DNA of 64,000 nucleotides from Cupriavidus neocaledonicus (GTDB lineage Bacteria; Pseudomonadota; Gammaproteobacteria; Burkholderiales; Burkholderiaceae), in contig NZ_AQUR01000082.1 in the NCBI RefSeq assembly GCF_000372525.1, positions 1-64,000 on the forward strand. The letters are read 5' to 3'. This document shows positions 17,274 to 25,751 of this stretch, piece after piece. The notes under the pieces were generated by a model. The model was not told where the DNA came from. It searched no databases and was given only the letters and a program-made list of their open reading frames with translations. A program made the translations under genes and the position numbers. Position 1 is the stretch's first letter. Each line of letters opens with the position of its first letter.

Positions 17274-18149
17274 CTAGCTCCCGCGCGGCTGGAAAGCGTC
17301 GACGACGCTGTCGATCATCGCCCTGACCCGCGCGGTATGCCGCAGGTCCTGGTGCGTGACCAGCCAGACCTCGTAGCGGCCGGCACGCTCGCGCTCGGGC
17401 CAGATCCGCACCAGCCCGTCGCGCTCGGCCAGCGGCACCGGCACCTCGCCGATGGCCATGCCGGTGCGGATCATGGTACGCAGCATCAGGCTGGAATTGA
17501 CCGCCGCCACCAGCCTGCCCGTGTGGATCGGCTCGCCGACGAGGGTCGGCGCGGCACTGCCGTGCAGGTACGGCTGGTACATCACCAGGTCATGGCCCGC
17601 AAAGGCTTCGGCCTGCGCGGGCGTGCCGCGCCGGCCGAGGTATTCAGGTGACGCGAACAGGCCCACCGGCCAATGCGCGAGCCGGCGCGCCACCAGGTCC
17701 GGATTCTCCGGCTTCATGTTGCGTATCGCGATGTCCGCCTCGCGGCGCGCCAGGTTCAGCATCTGCGTCGAGGTATTCAGCATGACGCGCACATCCGGAT
17801 GCTCGGCATGCACGCGTGCTATCGCCGGGATCACGAACTCGAGGGCAAGCGAATCGGTGGTCGTCACCTTGACCTCGCCGGCCAGGCGGCTGTCGGCGCC
17901 CTGGGCCTGCCTGACCAGGTCATGGGCGAACTTCTCCATCTTCTCGGCCGAGCGCAGCGCATTCTCGCCCGCGGGCGTCAGCACATAGCCTTCGGAAGTG
18001 CGCAGGAACAGCGTGGCCCCCAGGGCATGCTCCAGTGCCGCCAGCCGGCGCCCTACCGTCGCCTGGTCAACGCCGGCCACACGGGCAGCCTGGCGCAGCG
18101 TGCGCTCGCGCTGGAGCGCCAGAAAAATTCGAGTATCGTCCCAGTTCAC
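17274..18149 (-). CDS. LysR-family transcriptional regulator
   Basis: A 291-aa LysR regulator. The N-terminal helix-turn-helix (residues about 4-62) contains RTLRQAARVAGVDQATVGRR; an effector-binding domain fills the rest. The ATVGRRLAALE wording is typical of the small LysR group that regulates nearby transporters or oxidoreductases. It lies between the YbfB-type transporter gene and another LysR gene, all on the reverse strand, with only a 90-base spacer upstream. The most likely target is the adjacent transporter, but no operator was identified. Confidence 0.87.
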   Translation of the reverse strand: MNWDDTRIFLALQRERTLRQAARVAGVDQATVGRRLAALEHALGATLFLRTSEGYVLTPAGENALRSAEKMEKFAHDLVRQAQGADSRLAGEVKVTTTDSLALEFVIPAIARVHAEHPDVRVMLNTSTQMLNLARREADIAIRNMKPENPDLVARRLAHWPVGLFASPEYLGRRGTPAQAEAFAGHDLVMYQPYLHGSAAPTLVGEPIHTGRLVAAVNSSLMLRTMIRTGMAIGEVPVPLAERDGLVRIWPERERAGRYEVWLVTHQDLRHTARVRAMIDSVVDAFQPRGS

Positions 18150-18239
18150 TTCGGTGCGGCGCCTGGCGCCTGTTCTGATTCATCCCGATGCGCCAGGGCC
18201 GGACTTCCGCGGCGGAATCCGCTAGTCCTGCCCCCGCCC

Positions 18240-19271
18240 TTATGCCCGCGCTTCCTGTGCGGGCGCCCTGCTCCCGGCCTTGCGCGCCGGCGCGCGCCGG
18301 GGGCCCTCCGGCAACGCTGCGGCCGGGTCGCGCCGTCCGCTCTCGCGCGCCGGCACCATCGCCAGTTGCCAGCTCGGCGGCGAGCCGATGCCATGGGCCA
18401 GGTGGGCGTAGAACGCCTTGACCTTCGCCGTGGCGCGCGGGGCGGCGCGCAGCAGGTAGATGTTGCTTTGCGGCTGCGGCAAGGTGCCTTCCAGCAACAG
18501 TTCCTCGAGGCGCCCGGCGCCGATGTCCTCGCCCACGGACCAGTCCGGCATCAGCGCGATGCCCAGTCCCTGCAGCACCGACAGGCGCCGCGCATCGCAA
18601 TCGTCGCACTCGACCGCGAATGCCGCGCGCGCGGCATGAACCGGCGTCAGCAGCTCGCGCCAGCCGCGCATGCTGGTGCTGTGCGCGCGGTCGATCAGGC
18701 GATGCCGGACCAGGTCATCGACATGGGTGGGACGCCCGTGCGTGCGCAGATAGTCCGGCGTCGCGCAAACGACATAGCGCTGCGTGGCAATCGCGCGCGC
18801 AATCAGGTTGCTGTCGGCCTGCTGCCCCACGCGGATCACCAGGTCAAAGCGCTCGAGCACCGGGTCGACCACGCGCTCGGTCAGCTCCAGCTCGACCGAC
18901 AGGCCGGGATACTGCGCGTAGAGGCTGCCCAGGTGAGGCACCACATGGCGGCGCGCGAACGCCGGCAGGCAGGCCACCCGCAGCCGCCCGGCAACGCCCT
19001 GCTCCAGCGCCGCCACCGCATCGCGGGTTTCGCTCAGGTCCTGCAGGATGCGCGCGGCGCGCTCGTACAGCAGGTCGCCTGCGTCGGTGCGCGCCAGCGC
19101 CCGGGTCGAGCGCGTGAACAGCGCCACGCCCATTTCGCGTTCGAGCGCGTCGATCTGGCGCGCCACCGACGACGCCACCTGTCCGCGCTGGCGCGCCACG
19201 GCGGAAAAGCTGCCGGTACGCGCGACGTCGACAAAGGTGGCCAGGTTTTCGGCAAAGCGAACAAATTCCAT
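18240..19271 (-). CDS. LysR-family regulator, divergent from maleylacetate reductase
   Basis: A 343-aa LysR regulator: helix-turn-helix in residues 5-63 (TGSFSAVARQRGQVASSVAR), then the effector domain. The last 35 or so residues are an unusual Arg/Ala/Pro-rich tail (ESGRRDPAAALPEGPRRAPA) that most LysR proteins lack; it may be disordered. It is divergent from the maleylacetate reductase gene, with a perfect LysR-type inverted repeat between them, so autoregulation and activation of that gene are likely. Confidence 0.88.
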   Translation of the reverse strand: MEFVRFAENLATFVDVARTGSFSAVARQRGQVASSVARQIDALEREMGVALFTRSTRALARTDAGDLLYERAARILQDLSETRDAVAALEQGVAGRLRVACLPAFARRHVVPHLGSLYAQYPGLSVELELTERVVDPVLERFDLVIRVGQQADSNLIARAIATQRYVVCATPDYLRTHGRPTHVDDLVRHRLIDRAHSTSMRGWRELLTPVHAARAAFAVECDDCDARRLSVLQGLGIALMPDWSVGEDIGAGRLEELLLEGTLPQPQSNIYLLRAAPRATAKVKAFYAHLAHGIGSPPSWQLAMVPARESGRRDPAAALPEGPRRAPARKAGSRAPAQEARA

Positions 19272-19367
19272 TTGTGCTTCCTTCGCAAAGGCATTGCGCA
19301 GCCGCGACGGCTTCCCGCAGCCATCACGCTGCCCGTAGTATCGGTGTCATTGAGGCCTGCGACAAGT

Positions 19368-19386
19368 CTTTGCACGATATGCAAAG
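19368..19386. promoter_or_regulatory. LysR-type operator
   Basis: CTTTGCA-CGATA-TGCAAAG is a perfect 7-bp inverted repeat containing the T-N11-A core of LysR boxes (T at 19371, A at 19383). It lies 38-56 bases before the maleylacetate reductase ATG and about 100 bases before the divergent lysR start. Confidence 0.7.
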
Positions 19387-19423
19387 CGCCAGGGCCGGTT
19401 CCGTTATCCGAGCGAGTCTTGCA

Positions 19424-20503
19424 ATGCATCCCTTTTCCTACCAGACCTTGCCCCAGCGGGTCGTGTTCGGCCATGGCAGCCTGGCACGGTTGCCCGATGA
19501 AGCCGACGCACTCGGCGCCGGCCGCGTGCTGGTGCTGTGCACCCCCGGCCAGCGCGCGCTTGCCGAGCGTGCCGCCGCGCTGCTTGGCCCGCGCAGCGCC
19601 GGCATCTTCGATGGCGCGGTCATGCATGTCCCGATCGAACAGGCACGCCGCGCGCGCGAGGCCGCGGCGCGCAGCGGCGCCAGCGCCGTGGTTGCCATCG
19701 GCGGCGGCTCGACCGTCGGCCTGGGCAAGGCCATCGCGCTGGAGTCGAACCTGCCGGTGATTGCGGTGCCATCGACCTACGCGGGATCCGAAATGACGCC
19801 CATCTACGGCCTGACCGATGCCGGCCTGAAGCGCACCGGCCGCGATGCCCGCGTGCTGCCGCGCACGGTCATCTATGACCCTGAGTTGTCGCAGGCGCTG
19901 CCTGCCGCGATCAGCGTGACCAGCGGCATCAATGCGATCGCGCACGCGGCCGAGGGTCTCTATGCCGCGGACCGCAACCCGGTCAGCGAGTGGATGTCGC
20001 GCGAAGGCATTGCGGCGTTGAGCCGCGCCTTGCCGCTCATTGCCGACGCCGCGTCGCCGGCGCAGGCCCTGCGTGCGGCGCGCGGCGATGCGCTGTATGG
20101 CGCCTGGCTGTGCGGCGCCGTGCTCGGCAGCGTCACGGTGGGGTTGCATCACAAGCTGTGCCACACGCTGGGCGGCACGCTGAACCTGCCGCACGCCGAA
20201 GTGCACACGGTGGTGCTGCCGCATGCGCTGGCCTACAACGCCGCTGCCGCGCCGCAAGCCATGCAGGCCATCGCGCAGGCCATGGGCGCTGAGCACGCTT
20301 GCGGCGCGCGCGCGGTCTTCGACCTGGCCCTGCGGCTGGGCGCGCCGACCTCGCTGCGTGAGCTGGGCATGGCGGCGGCCGATCTCGACCGGGTCTGCGC
20401 GCTGGCGCTGCGCGACCAGTATCCGAACCCGCGCCCGCTCGAACCCGAAGGCATCCGGCAACTGCTCGAGGATGCCTTCGCAGGCCGGCCGCCGCGCGGC
20501 TGA
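19424..20503 (+). CDS. Maleylacetate reductase (iron-type alcohol dehydrogenase family)
   Basis: A 359-aa enzyme that would reduce maleylacetate to 3-oxoadipate with NAD(P)H, the last step before the beta-ketoadipate pathway in degradation of hydroxyquinol, chlorocatechols or resorcinol. Landmarks are VVAIGGGSTVGLGKA (nucleotide binding), PSTYAGSEMTPIYG, and the histidines of HHKLCHTLGG and HAEVHTVVLPH; wording matches TfdF/MacA-type proteins. Start MHPFSYQ at 19424. No ring-cleavage dioxygenase or hydroxylase is next to it; the aldehyde dehydrogenase and receptor genes that follow are on the other strand, so it may be a stand-alone copy. Confidence 0.87.
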   Translation: MHPFSYQTLPQRVVFGHGSLARLPDEADALGAGRVLVLCTPGQRALAERAAALLGPRSAGIFDGAVMHVPIEQARRAREAAARSGASAVVAIGGGSTVGLGKAIALESNLPVIAVPSTYAGSEMTPIYGLTDAGLKRTGRDARVLPRTVIYDPELSQALPAAISVTSGINAIAHAAEGLYAADRNPVSEWMSREGIAALSRALPLIADAASPAQALRAARGDALYGAWLCGAVLGSVTVGLHHKLCHTLGGTLNLPHAEVHTVVLPHALAYNAAAAPQAMQAIAQAMGAEHACGARAVFDLALRLGAPTSLRELGMAAADLDRVCALALRDQYPNPRPLEPEGIRQLLEDAFAGRPPRG

Positions 20504-20534
20504 CACGCGGCCAGGACGCGGGACGCCCGCCGCC

Positions 20535-21998
20535 TCAGCGGCGGAAGTGCGGCGCAATCTGCGCGTCGACATTCACCCACACCGAGCGCGCCTCGGTGTA
20601 GTCGCGCATGGCCTCGAAGCCCATCTCGCGGCCGTAGCCCGACTGGCCCACGCCGCCAAACGGGCTGGCGGGGCTGACGCGCTTGTAGCAGTTGATCCAG
20701 CACATGCCCGCCTGCATCGCCCCGGCAAGCTGGTGCGCCCGCGACAGGTCGCGGGTCCACAGGCCGCTGCCGAGCCCGTAGGGCGTGCCGTTGGCAATGG
20801 CCAGCGCCTGCTCGTCGCTGCCAAAGCGCAGCACGGTGACGAACGGGCCGAACACCTCTTCCTGCGCCACGCGGTCATCGGGCCGCGCCTGCACGATGGT
20901 CGGCTCGACGTAGTAGCCTTGCGCCAGCGCGGCGTCTGCGGGCGCCTTGCCCCCCGCCAGCACCTGCCCGCCCTGGTCGCGCGCAATCTCCACGTACGAC
21001 AGCACCCGGTCACGATGCTGTGCCGAAGTGAGAGGCCCCATCTCCGTCTCCGGGTCCAGCGGGTCGCCGATCCGGATCGAAGCCGCCAGCGCACTGAACC
21101 GGTCCAGGAACGCATCGGCAATGCGCTCGTGCAGCACAAGGCGCGATCCGGCGATGCAGGCCTGGCCCTGGTTATGGAAGATGGCCCAGGCCGCGCCGTT
21201 GATCGCGGCATCCAGATCGGCATCGTCAAAGACGATGTTGGCGCCTTTGCCGCCAAGCTCCAGCTGCACGCGTTTCAGGTTGCCCTGCGAGGCCTCGACG
21301 ATCCTGCGCCCCGTGGCGGTCGAGCCCGTAAAGGCAATCTTGCCGACGCGCGGATGCTCGGCAAGGCGCTGGCCCGCCGTATGCCCGTAGCCGGGCACCA
21401 CGTTGACCACGCCGTCCGGAAAGCCGACCTCGGCCATCAGCTCCGCCACGCGCAGCGACGACAGCGGCGTCAGCTCGGACGGCTTGATCACCACCGTATT
21501 GCCCGCGGCCAGCGCCGGGCCCATCTTCCAGCTGGTGAACATCAGCGGGAAGTTCCACGGCACGATCTGCCCGACCACGCCGATCGGCGCCCGCTGCACG
21601 TAATTGAGGAAGCCCGGCTCCACCGGCACCACCGTGCCTTCGAGCTTGTCGGCCATGCCGCCGAAGTAACGGAAGCAGGCGGCCGTGCGCGGCACATCGA
21701 GGGCGCGCGAATCGCGAATCGGATGGCCGGTGTCCAGCGATTCGAGCCGTGCGAGTTCTTCGGCGTTGGCTTCGATGGCATCCGCCAGCTTGAGCAGCAG
21801 GCGCCCGCGCTGCGCCGCGGCCATGCGGGACCACGCCGGGAAAGCGCGCTCGGCGGCTGCCACCGCCTCGTCGACATCGGCCGCCTGCGCGGCCGCGATG
21901 TGGGTGATGACACTGCCGTCGTGCGGGTTCAATACTTCGATGGTGGCGCCGCTCAGTGCGTCGACGAAGCGCCCGTTGATAAAGAGCTTGTTCTGCAT
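20535..21998 (-). CDS. NAD(P)-dependent aldehyde dehydrogenase
   Basis: A 487-aa ALDH. PWNFPLMFTSWKMGPALAAG, the general-base glutamate in LELGGKG (near 245) and the catalytic cysteine in GQACIAGSR (near 280) are all present, so it should be active. The sequence resembles betaine/phenylacetaldehyde/aliphatic aldehyde dehydrogenases; substrate is not determined. Start MQNKLFINGRFV at 21998 fits the family. It follows a Bug receptor gene by 31 bases on the same strand, and is convergent with the maleylacetate reductase (31-base gap). Confidence 0.9.
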   Translation of the reverse strand: MQNKLFINGRFVDALSGATIEVLNPHDGSVITHIAAAQAADVDEAVAAAERAFPAWSRMAAAQRGRLLLKLADAIEANAEELARLESLDTGHPIRDSRALDVPRTAACFRYFGGMADKLEGTVVPVEPGFLNYVQRAPIGVVGQIVPWNFPLMFTSWKMGPALAAGNTVVIKPSELTPLSSLRVAELMAEVGFPDGVVNVVPGYGHTAGQRLAEHPRVGKIAFTGSTATGRRIVEASQGNLKRVQLELGGKGANIVFDDADLDAAINGAAWAIFHNQGQACIAGSRLVLHERIADAFLDRFSALAASIRIGDPLDPETEMGPLTSAQHRDRVLSYVEIARDQGGQVLAGGKAPADAALAQGYYVEPTIVQARPDDRVAQEEVFGPFVTVLRFGSDEQALAIANGTPYGLGSGLWTRDLSRAHQLAGAMQAGMCWINCYKRVSPASPFGGVGQSGYGREMGFEAMRDYTEARSVWVNVDAQIAPHFRR

Positions 21999-22029
21999 GC
22001 TGGATGGTTGACAGGTTAAGGCCGACGAA

Positions 22030-23055
22030 CTAGTCGGCAACGATATTGCGGGACTTGATCAGCCGGCCCCAGCGCGCCGATTCCTGCTGGACCAGCTGGT
22101 TGGCCTGGGTGCCGTCGCCGGCCACGATATCGAAGCCGCCATCGGTCAGCTGTTTCGCCACGGCGGGATCGCGCAGCGTTGCCGTCACCGCGGTGGCAAG
22201 TCTGGCAACGACCGCGGGCGGCGTCTTCGCCGGCGCGATCATGGCGACCCACGAGTACGCCTCGAAGCCCTTGTAAAGCTCCGCCACTGCCGGCACGCCG
22301 GGCAGGCGGGCGTCGCGTTGCGTCGACGTGATCGCCAGCGCGCGCAGCTTGCCGGCCTGCACATACGGCAGGCACAGCGCCAGGCTGGCGATCATCGAAT
22401 CGACGTGGCCGCCGAGCAGGTCGTTGATGGCCGGGCCGCCGCCCTTGTACGGAGTATGGATGCCGCTGGTGCGCGCCGCTTCGTGGAAGGCTTCGGCCAC
22501 CAGCTGGTTGGAGCTGCCGGACCCGACCGAAGCGTACGACACCTTGCCCGGCGTTCGCGCCGCCGCCACGTACTCCTGCACAGTCTTGTAGGGTGAAGCG
22601 GCGGGCACGACCAGGACCATCGGCGCCCGTACCATGTACGAGACGCCGGTCAGGTCCTTGTGCGCGTCGTACGGCAGCTTCGGATAGAAGTGGCGCTCGG
22701 TGGCAAAGCTGTCGAACACCATGCCGATGGTGTACCCGTCCGGCTGGCTGCGCGCAATCTGGCCGGTGCCGATGGTGCCGCTGGCGCCGGGGCGGTTGTC
22801 GATGATCACCGACTGGTCCAGGCGCTTGCGCAGTCCCTCCTGCGTCTGGCGCGCGACCTTGTCGACCACGCCGCCGGCGGGGAACGGCACGATCAGCGTG
22901 ACCGGCCTGGTCGGCCAGGTCTCGGCCGCGCCCGCGGCCGCAGGCAGCGCCAGCGCCAGGGCAGCCAGCGCCGGAGCCAGCCACCCGATGCGCGGCCCTG
23001 GCGGGGCCGACCGGGGGACCATGAAACGTTGCTTGCGTACAGATGCGGTCTCCAT
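22030..23055 (-). CDS. Bug-family periplasmic solute receptor
   Basis: A 341-aa TctC-like binding protein with a long N-terminal export signal (hydrophobic run LAPALAALALALPAAAGAA, then the mature start ETWPTRPVTLIVPFPAGG). Family landmarks QSVIIDNRPGASGTIGTGQI and IHTPYKGGGPAINDLLGG are clear. METASVRK at 23055 was chosen because GAGGTGA lies 7 bases upstream. No TctA/TctB genes adjoin it; like most Bug receptors it may share a distant permease or act in sensing. Its partner in the operon is the aldehyde dehydrogenase. Confidence 0.9.
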   Translation of the reverse strand: METASVRKQRFMVPRSAPPGPRIGWLAPALAALALALPAAAGAAETWPTRPVTLIVPFPAGGVVDKVARQTQEGLRKRLDQSVIIDNRPGASGTIGTGQIARSQPDGYTIGMVFDSFATERHFYPKLPYDAHKDLTGVSYMVRAPMVLVVPAASPYKTVQEYVAAARTPGKVSYASVGSGSSNQLVAEAFHEAARTSGIHTPYKGGGPAINDLLGGHVDSMIASLALCLPYVQAGKLRALAITSTQRDARLPGVPAVAELYKGFEAYSWVAMIAPAKTPPAVVARLATAVTATLRDPAVAKQLTDGGFDIVAGDGTQANQLVQQESARWGRLIKSRNIVAD

Positions 23056-23355
23056 TTGCTTCACCTCGGTTTGCATTGCTTTGTTTTGCGGTGGGCACAT
23101 CTCACCTATTGCTTTCTGAGCAAAGATGCGTTGCCGCATTTTGCCGATCCAATAATATGGGCCGCTGCGGCGGGCGATAAGACCTTCGCACCGCCTAATG
23201 CCTTTGCGGCCAAAGCAAAGATATTGGCACTGGGCCTACCCTGGCCGCGCGCTCGCCCCCAGCGCGGCGTGATCGCATGGGGGATGCCCGGGATGCGGTC
23301 TATCATCTGGATAGGCGCCGGCACCGGCACGGCGCAACACCTACCGGACACTGAC

Positions 23356-24291
23356 ATGAGCAAGATCGGCTTTATCGGGCTTGGCGTGATGGGCAAGCCC
23401 ATGGTGCGGCACCTGCTCGACGGCGGGCATGCCGTGTTCGCCCACAGCCGCAGCGGCGTGCCGCAAGACCTGCAGGATGCCGGCGTGACCGCCTGCGCCA
23501 GCGCCGAGGACGTGGCCAGGCAGTCGGAGACCATCATCCTGATGCTGCCCGACACCCCCGACGTGGAAAAGGTGCTGTTCGGCGAGCGCGGCGTCGCCGA
23601 TGGCCTGGCCGATACCGCGGACGGCGTCACGGTGATCGACATGAGCTCGATCTCGCCGATCGCCACGCGCGAGTTCGCGCGCTGCATCGAGGCGATCGGC
23701 GCGGACTATATCGACGCGCCGGTGTCGGGCGGTGAAGTCGGCGCCAGGGCCGGCACCTTGTCGATCATGGCCGGCGGCAAACAGGAGGTGTTCGACCGCG
23801 TGCTGCCCATCCTGCAGCTGATGGGCAAGAACATCACGCGCGTGGGCGCGGCCGGCGACGGCCAGGTGGCCAAGGTGGCCAACCAGGTGATCGTGGCGCT
23901 GACCATCGAGGCGGTCAGCGAGGCGCTGGTGCTGGCGGCGCGCGCCGGCGCCGACCCGGCGCGCGTGCGCGAGGCGCTGATGGGCGGCTTCGCCAGTTCG
24001 CGCATCCTGGAAGTCCATGGCGAACGGATGATCCGCCGCACCTTCGACCCCGGCTTTCGCATTGCGCTGCACCAGAAGGACCTGGAGCTGGCGCTGTCGA
24101 CCGCGCGCGAGCTTGGCGTGGGACTGCCCAATACGGCGTCGTGCCAGCAGCTGTTCAATGTCTGCAGCGGACTGGGCGGCGCGGCCTGGGACCATTCCGG
24201 GCTGGTCCGGGCGATCGAGCATTTGTCTTCGTTCGCCCTCGGCGACTCCGGCGAGACCGGCGAGGGCGGTGACGCAAGACCCGCCGGCTAA
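23356..24291 (+). CDS. glxR: 2-hydroxy-3-oxopropionate (tartronate semialdehyde) reductase-like beta-hydroxyacid dehydrogenase
   Basis: A 311-aa beta-hydroxyacid dehydrogenase. Rossmann loop GLGVMGKPM at 8-16, substrate motif DAPVSGGEVGARAGTLSIM, and catalytic lysine in GDGQVAKVANQ near 172 are present. The GARAGTLSIMAGG wording is typical of GarR/GlxR, which reduce tartronate semialdehyde to glycerate after glyoxylate carboligase; 3-hydroxyisobutyrate dehydrogenase is the alternative. No glyoxylate carboligase gene is in the window. Start at 23356 is the first residue of the conserved fold. A DMT transporter gene follows 18 bases later and is probably co-transcribed. Confidence 0.85.
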   Translation: MSKIGFIGLGVMGKPMVRHLLDGGHAVFAHSRSGVPQDLQDAGVTACASAEDVARQSETIILMLPDTPDVEKVLFGERGVADGLADTADGVTVIDMSSISPIATREFARCIEAIGADYIDAPVSGGEVGARAGTLSIMAGGKQEVFDRVLPILQLMGKNITRVGAAGDGQVAKVANQVIVALTIEAVSEALVLAARAGADPARVREALMGGFASSRILEVHGERMIRRTFDPGFRIALHQKDLELALSTARELGVGLPNTASCQQLFNVCSGLGGAAWDHSGLVRAIEHLSSFALGDSGETGEGGDARPAG

Positions 24292-24309
24292 ACGCAAGGC
24301 CCGGTCCGC

Positions 24310-25179
24310 ATGCCGCATGCAAGCACCGCGCTGCTGACCGCGCTGGCGATGCTGGCGTTCGCCGGCAATTCGCTGCTGTGCCGGCTGGCGCTGAAAGGCA
24401 CCACCATCGACGCCGGCAGCTTCACGCTGGCGCGCGTCGCCGCGGCGGCGGCGGTGTTGTGGCTGATCGTGATGGCGCGGCGACAGGCCGGGCGCCACGG
24501 CGCGGGCGCCATGACGGTGGGCGGCAACTGGGTCTCGGCGCTGGCGCTGTTCTGCTATGCCGCGGCATTCTCGTTCGCGTATGAGCGCCTGAGCGCGGGC
24601 ACCGGCGCGCTGCTGCTGTTCGCCGCGGTGCAGGCCACCATGACCGGCTACGGGCTCTACACCGGCGAGCCGCTGCGCGCGCAGCAGTGGATCGGCCTGG
24701 CGCTGGCGCTGACCGGCCTGGTCTGGCTGATGCTGCCAAGCCTGGCGACGCCGCCGCTGGTCTCATCGCTGCTGATGATTGCGGCGGGCATCGCCTGGGG
24801 CGTTTATTCGCTGCGAGGCAAGCGGGCCGCGGATCCGGTCGAGACCACCGCGGGCAACTTCGTGCGCGCCGTGCCCATGGCGCTGGCCCTCGGCGCGGCG
24901 ATCCAGGCGCAGCGCTCGCTGGATGCCTCGGGGCTCGCCTATGCGGTGGTGTCCGGCGCGATCACCTCGGGGCTCGGCTATGTGATCTGGTACGCCGCGG
25001 TGCCGCGCCTGCGCGCCGCGACCGCGGCCACCGTGCAGCTGAGCGTGCCGGTCATCGCCGCGGTGGGCGGCAGTGCGTGGCTCGGCGAGGCCCTGACCTT
25101 GCGGCTGGCGCTGAGCGCGGCCGCGGTGCTGGGCGGGATCGCGCTGGTGATCCTGGGCAAGCGCGCCGAGCGCGCCTAA
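24310..25179 (+). CDS. DMT-family (EamA) transporter
   Basis: A 289-aa membrane protein made of two EamA repeats, ten predicted membrane segments in all; the first repeat opens LAMLAFAGNSLLCRLAL and the second ends LSAAAVLGGIALVILGKRAE. The family exports or imports small metabolites such as amino acids and carboxylates, so the substrate is unknown. It follows the glxR-like gene by 18 bases. Its stop codon overlaps the stop of the convergent flavin reductase by 4 bases (25176-25179). Confidence 0.87.
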   Translation: MPHASTALLTALAMLAFAGNSLLCRLALKGTTIDAGSFTLARVAAAAAVLWLIVMARRQAGRHGAGAMTVGGNWVSALALFCYAAAFSFAYERLSAGTGALLLFAAVQATMTGYGLYTGEPLRAQQWIGLALALTGLVWLMLPSLATPPLVSSLLMIAAGIAWGVYSLRGKRAADPVETTAGNFVRAVPMALALGAAIQAQRSLDASGLAYAVVSGAITSGLGYVIWYAAVPRLRAATAATVQLSVPVIAAVGGSAWLGEALTLRLALSAAAVLGGIALVILGKRAERA

Positions 25180-25751
25180 CCGGCGCAGGGTTCGCGCGCG
25201 TCGGCAAAGCCGCCGCCATGGAACACCAGCGGCGTGCCCGGCGCCGCGCCATAGGCCACCACTTCCACGACGAACAGCACGTGGTCCCCCACCGTGCGCA
25301 CCGAGCGGTGCCGGCAGATAAAGTAGGCCAGCGTGCCGTCGATCAGCACCGTGCCGCACGGGCCGGGGCGATGGGCGATGCCGGCGAAGCGATCGCCGGC
25401 GCGCGACGCAAAGCGACGGCACACCTCAAGCTGGCCGCTGCCGAGCACGTTGATGGCGTGGCAGGGCGCCGCGCGCAACACCGGCAGGCTGCCGGAGCTT
25501 CGCGCCAGGCACCACAGCAGCAACGGCGGCGCGAGCGACACCGAAGCGAACGCATTGATGGTCACGCCGACCGGGCGGCCATCGGCGCCGGCGGCCGTGA
25601 CCACGGTCACGCCGGTGGCAAACTGCCCCAGCGCATCGCGCAAGGCGCGGCGTGCCGCGCCATCGTGGCCGATGGCGCAGGCGTCGTCGCCCTGGCCGCT
25701 GTCATTGCAGGCCTCGGTGCCGTAGGAAAGCTGGGCCAGGGCGGACATCAT
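25176..25751 (-). CDS. Flavin reductase (HpaC-like) of a two-component monooxygenase
   Basis: A 191-aa flavin reductase-like protein: RDALGQFATGVTVVTA, PVGVTINAFASVSLAPPLLL and GDHVLFVVEVVAYG are the standard landmarks of the FMN-binding split-barrel family that supplies reduced flavin to a partner oxygenase. Its ATG overlaps the stop of the oxygenase gene (ATGA at 25748-25751), so the two are made together. It has an N-terminal extension of about 30 residues rich in Asp/Gly/Cys before the fold begins. Substrate specificity resides in the partner. Confidence 0.87.
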   Translation of the reverse strand: MMSALAQLSYGTEACNDSGQGDDACAIGHDGAARRALRDALGQFATGVTVVTAAGADGRPVGVTINAFASVSLAPPLLLWCLARSSGSLPVLRAAPCHAINVLGSGQLEVCRRFASRAGDRFAGIAHRPGPCGTVLIDGTLAYFICRHRSVRTVGDHVLFVVEVVAYGAAPGTPLVFHGGGFADAREPCAG

